Assembly: GCA_016235545.1 (NCBI GenBank)
Contig: JACRKB010000266.1
Location: forward strand, 1-35,723
Length of the DNA: 35,723 bases
Direction: 5' to 3'
Source of the DNA: Verrucomicrobiota bacterium
GTDB taxonomy: Bacteria > Verrucomicrobiota > Verrucomicrobiia > Limisphaerales > SXTU01
This document shows, piece after piece, positions 18,671 through 25,949 of the stretch. The notes under the pieces were generated by a model. The model made no database searches, was not told the origin of the DNA, and saw nothing but the letters and a program-made list of their open reading frames with translations. Position 1 is the first letter of the stretch; each line of letters starts with the position of its first letter. Both the position numbers and the translations under genes were made by a program.

Positions 18671-19930
18671 ATGTCCGCAGGCAACAAAATCCTCATTGTC
18701 GAAGATGACCCGATCATTGCGGACCTGTATCAGCGCAAGTTCGCCGCCGAGCACTTCACCGTCGAGCTGGCCGGCGATGGCATCACCGCGATGGAAGCCC
18801 TGCGGTCCCACCAGCCCGACGTGGTGCTGCTCGACCTCCAGCTCCCGCAGGTCAACGGCATCGAGGTGTTGAAGTTCATCCGCGCCACACCAGAGTTGCG
18901 CGCCCTGCCCGTCATCGTTTTCACCAACGCCTACCTTGGCAACATGGTGCAATCCGCCTGGAAGGCAGGCGCGAACCGCTGTCTCACCAAGGCCATCTGC
19001 ACACCCCGCCAGGTCGTGGATGTGGTGCGGCTCACCTTGATGGAAGCGCAGGCCAAAGCTGAAGCCGGTGCCGCAGAAGCCGCCGTGCCGCCCAGTCCCG
19101 ACCCTGTGATGGACAGCGCGCCGCCGCTGACCCCGGACGAGTCTGAACGCGATGCCGCCTTTCAGGGCGAAGTGCGCCGGCAGTTCATGCAAGCCTCGCC
19201 GCAGATGCTCGTGGACGTGCGTCAGCGCTTGCAGGCAGTCGTCAAAAGCGAGGCGGACGTCGCGTATCTCCGCTGGCTGGAGGAGCGCGCGCAACTGCTC
19301 CGCGAGATGTATCGCACTCTGCACTCTCTCACCGGCAAGGCGGGCCTTGCAGGGTTCAAGCAGGTGGCCCAGCTCTCCAGCGCGCTTGAGGCATTCCTGC
19401 GCGAACTCCACGAGGCACCGCAGAACGCGAACTCCTCCTCGCTCCGCACTTTCGCCCACGCGATGGATTTCCTCTCTCGGCTGCTCGAAATTGAGGGGCA
19501 GGGAGAGCACGACACCAGCACCACCCCGCTGGCGCTCATCGTGGATGATGAGGTCTTCTCGCGCCGCTCAATCATTTCTGGCCTGGAGAAGGCTGGCATC
19601 GCCTATGTGAGTTTGGACAACCCGCTCGAAGGCTTGGAGATGCTCCAACGCCAGCGCTTCGACCTCGTGTTCCTCGACATCGACATGCCCGAGATGGACG
19701 GCTTCACGCTCTGCCAGAGGCTCCGCCAGATCCCCGGCTACGCGCGCACGCCGGTCGTCTTTGTCACCGGCCTGAACGACTTTCAGATGCGGGCCCGTTC
19801 CTCGCTGGCGGGCGGCAGCGACATCATCGCCAAGCCCTTCCTGCCCATCGAACTTGCTGTGAAATCACTCACCCATATGTATAAGGCCCGCCTGCTGCCG
19901 ACCGATCGTGGCTCCGGCACGGCCCCCTGA
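18671..19930 (+). CDS. REC-Hpt-REC response regulator, paralog 1
   Basis: A 419-residue protein with two receivers and a histidine phosphotransfer domain, and no DNA-binding or enzymatic output. REC1 (about 6-122) has phospho-acceptor Asp55 in LLDLQLPQ and a conserved Thr in VIVFTNAYLG; the usual Lys-Pro is Lys-Ala (CLTKAICTP). An Ala/Pro linker follows. The Hpt domain (about 165-275) has His218 in LHSLTGKAGLAGF, which matches the Hpt motif of His followed by a Lys/Gly-rich turn. REC2 (about 285-405) has Asp336 in FLDIDMPEMDG and a normal KPF. It is paralogous along its length to the next gene. Role inferred: phosphate relay between the upstream kinase and the other receivers. Confidence 0.9.
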   Translation: MSAGNKILIVEDDPIIADLYQRKFAAEHFTVELAGDGITAMEALRSHQPDVVLLDLQLPQVNGIEVLKFIRATPELRALPVIVFTNAYLGNMVQSAWKAGANRCLTKAICTPRQVVDVVRLTLMEAQAKAEAGAAEAAVPPSPDPVMDSAPPLTPDESERDAAFQGEVRRQFMQASPQMLVDVRQRLQAVVKSEADVAYLRWLEERAQLLREMYRTLHSLTGKAGLAGFKQVAQLSSALEAFLRELHEAPQNANSSSLRTFAHAMDFLSRLLEIEGQGEHDTSTTPLALIVDDEVFSRRSIISGLEKAGIAYVSLDNPLEGLEMLQRQRFDLVFLDIDMPEMDGFTLCQRLRQIPGYARTPVVFVTGLNDFQMRARSSLAGGSDIIAKPFLPIELAVKSLTHMYKARLLPTDRGSGTAP

Positions 19931-20003
19931 ACCACTCCGTGGCGTTAGCCAGCCACGTCACCACGACAGATGCAATCCAACCCTTGAAGAACTGGTTGCC
20001 CCG

Positions 20004-21578
20004 ATGAAAAAAGTCCTCATTGTCGAAGACGACGCCATCATCGCCAACATCTACCAGCGCAAGCTCCAGATGGATGGCTTCCAAGTCCAGCACGCGGCCG
20101 ACGGCGAACTGGCCATGGAGATGATCAAGTGCAATCAGCCCGACATCATCCTGCTCGACCTCCAGCTCCCAAAGGCCAACGGCATCGAAGTCCTCAGGTT
20201 CATACGCGCCCGCGAGGAATCCAAGACCCTGCCCGTCGTCGTCTTCACCAACTCCTACCTCGGCACCATGGTGCAATCCGCGTGGAAAGCCGGGGCAAAC
20301 AAATGCCTCACCAAGGCCATTTGCACGCCCAAGCAAGTCTCCGACGTCCTCCGCGCCACCCTCGCCGGTGAAGATTCCGTCGGAGGCCCCCCGCCCGGCG
20401 AGGCCAGCACGATCAAGATGGTGGTGCCCGCAAAAGCCCCGGCCCCAGCCGCAGCCGCTGGCGGCACGATTAAGATGGCTCCCTTGGATTCCCCTCCTGC
20501 TGCCAAGGCCGAGGAGGCATCGAAGCTCTCCGGCCTGCTGAAGATGACTTCGCAGCCCAAGCCCGCCGCTCGCGCGCCACAGGTGCCAAAAAGCCTGTCC
20601 ACCGCCGCCGCAAGGCCCGGCGCTGGCGACATCCCCCTCAAGTTAGCGGGAGAAGGCGCACCCATCGCGATGCAGGTCGCACCCGCAGGCGGAGCCGTCG
20701 GCTTTGGAGGGATCAAGATGGAAGGCCTCAGCCTCCCTGGCGCACCCGCGATGCCAGCAAGCCCTGCCCAGGAATACATAGCCCCCAGCGAGCACACCCT
20801 CCTCGAGGTGGAGGCAAACTTTCAACACGAGCTGCGCCGCGGCTTCTCGGAAAACTTTCCGCAGTTCATCGGCTTCCTCCGCCAGCGTCTCCAGGCCTTC
20901 GTCAAGAACGAGAGCGACACCGCCAACCTCCGCTGGATGGAGGAGCGCAGCGCCATCCTCTTCGACATGTATCGCAAGACGCATTCCCTCACCAGCGGCG
21001 CGGGCGTGGCCGGGTGCCCCGTCATCGCCCGCCTCTCCTCGCCATTCGAGGCGCTCCTCACCGAGCTTTACGAAAACCCGAAGAGCATCAACCCCTCAGC
21101 CATCCGCACGCTCGCCCAGACCGTGGACTTCCTCGCGCATCTCTCCAACGATGTGGACGCCGCCGAGGCGATCAACCTCGGGGACGCCAGCGTGCTGGTG
21201 GTGGACGATGAAGCCCTCTCGCGCAAGGCCGTCATGCGCGGCCTGGAGAAAGCAGAGCTAAAGGCGATGGATGTGGCCGACTCCGCAGCGGCCTTCGAGC
21301 AGTGCAAGAAGCAGACCTTCGACCTCATCTTCCTGGACATCGACATGCCCGGCATGAACGGCTACGACCTCTGCAAACAAATCCGCTCGCAGCCCCAGCA
21401 CGCCAAAACCCCCGTCGTCTTCGTCACCGGACTCACCGACTTCGGCAGCCGCGCCAAGTCCACCATGAGCGGCGGCACCGACCTCATTGGAAAACCCTTC
21501 CCTATCATCGAACTGGCGGTCAAAGCCCTCACCTTCCTGATGAAGGCTCAGTTCAAGCCAGGAGCGAAGCCCGCCTGA
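20004..21578 (+). CDS. REC-Hpt-REC response regulator, paralog 2, with long Ala/Pro linker
   Basis: A 524-residue paralog of the preceding protein. ATG 20004 (MKKVLIVEDDAIIA) is the receiver-domain start; an in-frame start at 19908 would overlap the upstream gene and add 32 residues of no known domain. REC1 has Asp52 in LLDLQLPK and again Lys-Ala in place of Lys-Pro (CLTKAICTP). A linker of about 140 residues rich in Ala and Pro carries short recurring motifs, TIKMVVP, TIKMAPL, LLKM and GIKMEGL. The Hpt-like domain has His327 in KTHSLTSGAGVAG, and REC2 has Asp445 in FLDIDMPGMNGYD with GKPF. No output domain is present. It starts 73 bp after paralog 1. The recurring IKM motifs could be binding sites for a partner; that is inference. 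Confidence 0.9.
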   Translation: MKKVLIVEDDAIIANIYQRKLQMDGFQVQHAADGELAMEMIKCNQPDIILLDLQLPKANGIEVLRFIRAREESKTLPVVVFTNSYLGTMVQSAWKAGANKCLTKAICTPKQVSDVLRATLAGEDSVGGPPPGEASTIKMVVPAKAPAPAAAAGGTIKMAPLDSPPAAKAEEASKLSGLLKMTSQPKPAARAPQVPKSLSTAAARPGAGDIPLKLAGEGAPIAMQVAPAGGAVGFGGIKMEGLSLPGAPAMPASPAQEYIAPSEHTLLEVEANFQHELRRGFSENFPQFIGFLRQRLQAFVKNESDTANLRWMEERSAILFDMYRKTHSLTSGAGVAGCPVIARLSSPFEALLTELYENPKSINPSAIRTLAQTVDFLAHLSNDVDAAEAINLGDASVLVVDDEALSRKAVMRGLEKAELKAMDVADSAAAFEQCKKQTFDLIFLDIDMPGMNGYDLCKQIRSQPQHAKTPVVFVTGLTDFGSRAKSTMSGGTDLIGKPFPIIELAVKALTFLMKAQFKPGAKPA

Positions 21579-21595
21579 ACACGGGGGTTTGATAA

Positions 21596-21660
21596 GGAGA
21601 GCAGGAAGGCAGGAGGGAAAAAAGTGAGAGGCCACGTCTTCTCGATCACTCCTGCTCTCC
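21596..21660. repeat. Inverted repeat between paralog 2 and bioD
   Basis: GGAGAGCAGGA (21596-21606) pairs with its perfect complement (21650-21660) across about 43 nt. It lies between the convergent ends of the phosphorelay cluster and bioD and could form a bidirectional stop structure, but no T-run flanks it. Confidence 0.55.
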
Positions 21661-21675
21661 GAACAAGTCCTTCCT

Positions 21676-22389
21676 TCACCGCGTCACGAGCGCATCCACC
21701 AAGGATTTCAACGCAGACGCCACTCGGCGGCTGGGTTTCGACAAGTCCCGACCACCCACCCACGGCACCGGCACCACGACGACACCCGGCACACACTCCG
21801 ACAGCAAATACGCGTTGCTCCGAACAGCCGCATCCGCCCGCCCCTGCCCCATCAGCACCACCAGCGCCCGGGCGCGCAACCGCTTGGGCAACGCCTCCCA
21901 AACCAGCCTCGATTGATTCACCGCGCCAAGCCGGTCAGGCACCACGACGATTGGGACCGCGCCCAAGGCGGCAACCCAGTCGCGCGTGTCAAAATCCTCT
22001 CCCAACGGACTCAGCAACCCGCCAGCACCTTCCACCAGCACCACTTCAAACCGGCTTGCCACGGCCCTCACGTGTGCGACGACTTCCGCCAGTCTCACTC
22101 CCCTGCCCTCGCGCCGCGCCGCCATCACCGGCGCGAGCGCGGCGCGGAAATGCCACGGGTTGACCTCATCCAGCGAAAGCGCCCCGCCACTCGCCGCGTG
22201 CAGCGCCACCGCATCCTCCCGCCCGCCGGAGCAAACTGGCTTAAGCGCCACGGCGTTGACTCCCGCCGCGCGCAGCAGACGCGTCATCCACGTCGTGAGC
22301 ACCGTCTTGCCCACGCCCGTGTCGCTCCCGGACACGACGATTATTCGTGCGCGGACTCTGGATTCTGACTTCTGGATTCCGCTTTTCAA
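21676..22389 (-). CDS. bioD: Dethiobiotin synthetase
   Basis: BioD closes the ureido ring of dethiobiotin from 7,8-diaminopelargonate, CO2 and ATP. Motifs are GSDTGVGKT (P-loop), LKPVCSGGREDA and VEGAGGLLSPLG, all typical. The start is uncertain: no ATG lies close before the first beta strand. TTG 22389 gives 237 residues, the family size. The open frame continues to 22614, but those extra residues match nothing in BioD. No other biotin gene is in the window, although accD, a subunit of a biotin-dependent carboxylase, lies 1 kb away; that is probably coincidental. It is convergent with the phosphorelay cluster. Confidence 0.9.
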   Translation of the reverse strand: MKSGIQKSESRVRARIIVVSGSDTGVGKTVLTTWMTRLLRAAGVNAVALKPVCSGGREDAVALHAASGGALSLDEVNPWHFRAALAPVMAARREGRGVRLAEVVAHVRAVASRFEVVLVEGAGGLLSPLGEDFDTRDWVAALGAVPIVVVPDRLGAVNQSRLVWEALPKRLRARALVVLMGQGRADAAVRSNAYLLSECVPGVVVVPVPWVGGRDLSKPSRRVASALKSLVDALVTR

Positions 22390-22619
22390 AACTTCAGCTG
22401 TATGTGGAGGGCGCCTGCATGCAAGACGACTGGCCGAGCCAGGCTCATGGCCAGCCGACGCGGCAGGAGCAGGTGGAATCCAAATCGCATGACCGGAAGC
22501 TACGGAAATCGCCACCGCTGGCAAGCGCGCCGCCATCTCATTCCATCCAGCCGAATTCCTCGTGGACAACCCACCAGCAGCGCACCATGCTCCGAACCCA
22601 AGCGAACGCAACAAAACTC

Positions 22620-23393
22620 ATGGACCCGACCCTCATCCCGGCTGAACTGGAAGCCCTCAAGGCACAGGTGCAGGCCATGCATGACAACGAGCGCCGGCTC
22701 ATGGACACGGTCAAAGTCGTCGCCGGCCTGATGCTCGGCCTGGCCGCCATCCTCGTGCTCTTCGCATGGTTCGCCAGCCACAAGAACTACGAGCACGACA
22801 AGCTCGCCATCCAGAAGGCGCTGGAGACGACCAACGAATTGCGCTACGCCGCCTTCAACCGCGATCTGGACACCACACTCAACTCACGCCTCTCCGCCCG
22901 CGAACAGTCGCTGGATCGCAAGCTAGCCGAGCTGGCGCAATCCATCCGCACGCAGATGGCCACCTCCGGCGGCGTGTCCAGCAACTCGCTGGCGCAACAG
23001 AACGAGGACTTCAACCGGAAGATTCTCCTCATGGTGGATGTCATCGAGAACCGCAACGCGCACCCCTTCGGCCTCCTCTACTTCGACTATGCCATCCGCG
23101 CAGTCAACGTGAAGAACTTCCCTGCAGCCTCGGATTATTTTCTCGCAGCCAGCATCGCCTTCCTCCGTTCCCGCGACGACTCGAACCTGAACACCAGCCT
23201 CGCGCGCCTTTCCCAGCTGTGTTTTCCCAACCTGAAGATGGACGATTTCGCGATGAAGCCGCTGCTGGACGAGAAGTTCGCCCAGCTCGTGGACTCGCTC
23301 GACAAGGCAAACGTGAACGGCAGATACACCGTCGCCCTCGTTGACCTGCGCCGGGAATTCGTCGAGGCGAAGCGGCGGACGAAGGCGAAGTGA
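22620..23393 (+). CDS. Membrane-anchored coiled-coil protein of unknown function
   Basis: I do not recognise this 257-residue protein. ATG 22620 (MDPTLIPAELEALKAQVQAM) is the preferred start; ATG 22587 is also in frame. Residues 4-30 are predicted helical with heptad-like spacing. One membrane segment follows (about 35-58, VVAGLMLGLAAILVLFAWF). A long charged helical stretch with a probable coiled coil runs to about residue 120. The C-terminal half (about 130-250) has helical repeats with regular Leu/Phe spacing and a FPAASDYFLAASIAFL segment suggestive of a TPR-like fold. Its 3' end is only 3 bp from the 3' end of accD on the other strand, with no terminator visible in between. The frame opens well before 22587, but that part overlaps the 5' region of bioD and is probably not coding. 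Confidence 0.7.
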   Translation: MDPTLIPAELEALKAQVQAMHDNERRLMDTVKVVAGLMLGLAAILVLFAWFASHKNYEHDKLAIQKALETTNELRYAAFNRDLDTTLNSRLSAREQSLDRKLAELAQSIRTQMATSGGVSSNSLAQQNEDFNRKILLMVDVIENRNAHPFGLLYFDYAIRAVNVKNFPAASDYFLAASIAFLRSRDDSNLNTSLARLSQLCFPNLKMDDFAMKPLLDEKFAQLVDSLDKANVNGRYTVALVDLRREFVEAKRRTKAK

Positions 23394-23396
23394 GGG

Positions 23397-24344
23397 CTAC
23401 GCCGCCTGCCGCCGGCTCTGGCCGGCCATCAGGCACTCCAGGAATCCACAGAGAGCGCCCTTCATCTCCTGGCGCGGCACAATCGCGTCAATCAACCCCC
23501 GGTCGAGGAGAAATTCCGCCGTCTGGAATCCCGCCGGCAACTCGGCCTGCGTGGTGTCCTTGATGACGCGCGGGCCGGCACATCCGATCATGGCGCACGG
23601 CTCGGCAATGATGAGGTCGCCGAGGCTCGCGTAGCTGGCCATGACCCCGGCGGTTGTCGGGTGGGTCAGCACGCTGATGTAGGGGAGCCTGTTCCGCGCG
23701 TGGTAGGCGAGCGCCGCGCTGGTCTTGGCCATCTGCATGAGGCTGAACATCCCCTCATACATCCGTGCGCCGCCGCTGGTGGAGATGATGATGACCGGCA
23801 GCCCCCGTGCCGTGCCCGCCTCGATCATCCGCGTGAGCTTCTCCCCGACCACCGATCCCATCGAGCCTCCGAGAAAACTGAAATCCATCACGCCCAGCGC
23901 CACACGCTGCGTGCCGATGGTGCCCAGGCCGGTGATGACGGCGTCCTTGAGGCCTGTGCTCTTCTTGTAGGCATCGAGCTTCGAGGAGTAGGTGGCCACG
24001 CCGGTGAACTTGAGAACGTCCACCGCGGTCATGCCCGCGTCCATCTCCTCGAAGGAGCATGTCTCCACCAGTGAGTGGATGCGTTCGCGCGAGCCGATGC
24101 CGAAGTGGTGGCTGCACTTGGCGCAAACCTTCAGGTTCGCGTCCAGCTCCTTGTCGTAGAGCATCGTCGAGCACTTCGGGCACTTGGTCCACAAGCCCTC
24201 CGGGATGTCGCGCTTGCGGGACTTGCCGCTGGCCAGCTTGGGTTTCTTGAAGAAGGACGTCTCCGTGGAATGGTCCGGCGGCGTCACGGCGGCGGGGACC
24301 GCCTCCACGTCCTGCAATTTTCGCGTCAAAGAAGTGTTGGCCAT
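23397..24344 (-). CDS. accD: Acetyl-CoA carboxylase carboxyltransferase subunit beta
   Basis: AccD, 315 residues, forms the carboxyltransferase with AccA and moves CO2 from carboxybiotin to acetyl-CoA to give malonyl-CoA for fatty acid synthesis. The N-terminal zinc ribbon is complete: Cys55, Cys58, Cys74 and Cys77 (CPKC...CAKC). The crotonase-like core has FSFLGGSMGSVVGEK, STSGGARMYEG and GCAGPRVI. ATG 24344 gives about 20 extra residues before the usual family N-terminus; these contain no known motif and may be a natural extension. accA is not adjacent. The gene is convergent with the membrane protein gene at a 3-bp gap. Confidence 0.96.
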   Translation of the reverse strand: MANTSLTRKLQDVEAVPAAVTPPDHSTETSFFKKPKLASGKSRKRDIPEGLWTKCPKCSTMLYDKELDANLKVCAKCSHHFGIGSRERIHSLVETCSFEEMDAGMTAVDVLKFTGVATYSSKLDAYKKSTGLKDAVITGLGTIGTQRVALGVMDFSFLGGSMGSVVGEKLTRMIEAGTARGLPVIIISTSGGARMYEGMFSLMQMAKTSAALAYHARNRLPYISVLTHPTTAGVMASYASLGDLIIAEPCAMIGCAGPRVIKDTTQAELPAGFQTAEFLLDRGLIDAIVPRQEMKGALCGFLECLMAGQSRRQAA

Positions 24345-24512
24345 AGGCTCACGCCGGCCTGCTTGCAGGCGTCAGAAACATGGGCGCATTCTGGCAACTC
24401 ACCGGACGGCTTCAAAGATAATTATCCGCCTGCGATGCGGTGCGCGGCGGGTTCATCCCAGCTTTTTGGAGGGCAATGCTCGATGCGTTCATTCGTTGAG
24501 CGGCAACGGGGC

Positions 24513-24543
24513 GCTCCTCCTGCCCGTAATCCTGATCCTGCTC
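24513..24543. repeat. Half copy of inverted repeat (family A, copy 3)
   Basis: A 31-nt stretch (CTCCTCCTGCCCGTAATCCT and onward) matches one arm of the family at 15651-15735 and 17354-17415; no clear second arm is present. It lies in the 283-bp gap between accD and the aminotransferase. Nothing else coding is seen there; a short GGGCG/CGCCC hairpin follows the aminotransferase stop. Confidence 0.65.
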
Positions 24544-24627
24544 CGTTGATCGAAACGGATGGGAAGGAGATGGAGCGGAATTACCTCTCCGTTGCAAGCA
24601 AGTGAGATGCGCCCGGGCGCGACGCCC

Positions 24628-25791
24628 TCACTCCACCGCAGCCAATGCCGCCTTCACGTCGGTCTTGCGCCCGCACTCATTGAGCACCTGGCAGAAGGCT
24701 GAGAGAAACAGACGGACATTTTCACGCGTCGAGGTTTCGCCCATCAGGCCGACGCGCCAGATTTTCCCCTTGAGCGGCCCGAGTCCGGCACCCACCTCGA
24801 TGTTGAAGTCGTTCAGCAGCCGTTTGCGCACGCCGGCCTCGTCCACATCCTGCGGCACTCGGACGGCGTTGAGCTGCCAAAGCTGATGGCCTTCCTGGGA
24901 GACAATGTCCAGGCCAATGGCCCCGAGCGCGGACTTGAGCGCGAGATGGTTCTGCTTGTGCCGCCGCCAGCGGTTTTCGAGGCCCTCCTCCAGAACGAGG
25001 CGCAGCGCGGCGTGCAGCGCATAGTTCATCGAGATCGGCGCGGTGTGGTGATAAACGCGCTCCTGGCCCCAGTAGGATGCCAGCAGGTTCACGTCGAGAT
25101 ACCAGCTCTGCACCGTGGTGCGGCGGCGGCGGGCGACTTCCATCGCGCGCGCGTTGAGCGACACGGGCGCAAGGCCGGGCGGGCAGCTCAAGCACTTCTG
25201 TGTCCCGCTATAAACCGCGTCCACGTTCCACTCGTCAATCCGCACCGGGCAGCCGCCCAGCGAAGTCACCGTGTCCAGCAGCAGCAACGCGCCGGCGTCG
25301 TGCGTGAGCTTGGAAATCTCCTCCACCGGCGTCAGCGCGCCCGTGGAAGTCTCCGCGTGGACGATGGCGACGAGCTTGGGCTTGGAGACTTGGCGCAATG
25401 CCTCGGAGATTTGCTGCGGGGTGATGATGTTTCCCCAGCCGGACTCGACCTTCGTCACGCGCGCGCCGCAGCGCTCGGCCACGTCCACCATGCGCGTTCC
25501 GAACACGCCGTTGACGCCGACGATGACCTCGTCGCCTGGCTCCACGAGGTTCACGAAGCAAAACTCCATGCCCGCGCTGCCGGTGCCGCTGATGGGGAAA
25601 GTCATCTCGTTGCTCGTGAGGAACACGGCGCGGAGCATGGTCTTAAGCTCCTCCATCATCTTGACGAAGACCGGGTCGAGGTGGCCGACGACCGGCTGGC
25701 TCATGGCCGAGAGGACCTCGGCGGCTGTGTTGCTTGGGCCAGGCCCCATCAACAGACGGGGCGGCGCTTTGAAGGCAGGCGCGATTTGCAT
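24628..25791 (-). CDS. Class V aminotransferase, alanine-glyoxylate or serine-pyruvate type
   Basis: A 387-residue PLP enzyme of the AGXT/SPT group. ATG 25791 gives MQIAPAFKAPPRLLMGPGPS, the usual family start; an in-frame start at 25827 adds 12 residues with no support. Motifs are GPGPSNTAAEVL and QPVVGHLDPVF near the N-terminus, GTGSAGMEF, and VYSGTQKCLSCPPGLAP with the PLP-binding Lys199. The enzyme probably transfers an amino group from alanine or serine to glyoxylate or pyruvate in the cytoplasm; which substrates it prefers cannot be read from sequence. It is preceded by a palindrome and the giant protease gene, with no pathway neighbours. Phosphonate transaminases share the fold but differ in the N-terminal motif. 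Confidence 0.9.
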   Translation of the reverse strand: MQIAPAFKAPPRLLMGPGPSNTAAEVLSAMSQPVVGHLDPVFVKMMEELKTMLRAVFLTSNEMTFPISGTGSAGMEFCFVNLVEPGDEVIVGVNGVFGTRMVDVAERCGARVTKVESGWGNIITPQQISEALRQVSKPKLVAIVHAETSTGALTPVEEISKLTHDAGALLLLDTVTSLGGCPVRIDEWNVDAVYSGTQKCLSCPPGLAPVSLNARAMEVARRRRTTVQSWYLDVNLLASYWGQERVYHHTAPISMNYALHAALRLVLEEGLENRWRRHKQNHLALKSALGAIGLDIVSQEGHQLWQLNAVRVPQDVDEAGVRKRLLNDFNIEVGAGLGPLKGKIWRVGLMGETSTRENVRLFLSAFCQVLNECGRKTDVKAALAAVE

Positions 25792-25847
25792 GGGCCGAAT
25801 GTTATCGGCTGCGGCGGCAGCGGGCAATGGGTTTGGAGAGAAGTGGA

Positions 25848-25917
25848 AAGTGTTCAGTGTTCAGTCTTCAGTGAAGTGCCATTCCTTGAGCGACTGAACA
25901 CTGAATGCTGAACACTT
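25848..25917. repeat. Imperfect palindrome with GTTCAGT words
   Basis: The left arm 25848-25872 (AAGTGTTCAGTGTTCAGT...) and right arm 25893-25917 (...CTGAACACTT) are complementary with a few mismatches; each repeats the GTTCAGT word. The spacer is 20 nt. It fills most of the 158-bp gap between the aminotransferase start and the giant gene's end. Confidence 0.7.
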
Positions 25918-25949
25918 GCCCCCCGGCCTCCTCGGCGCCCACTGCGCTG

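Noticed and set aside
22390-22619. Upstream extensions of bioD (to 22614) and of the membrane protein gene (from 22347)
   Set aside because: The two extensions overlap each other on opposite strands, show no conserved motif, and sit before the first recognisable parts of both proteins.
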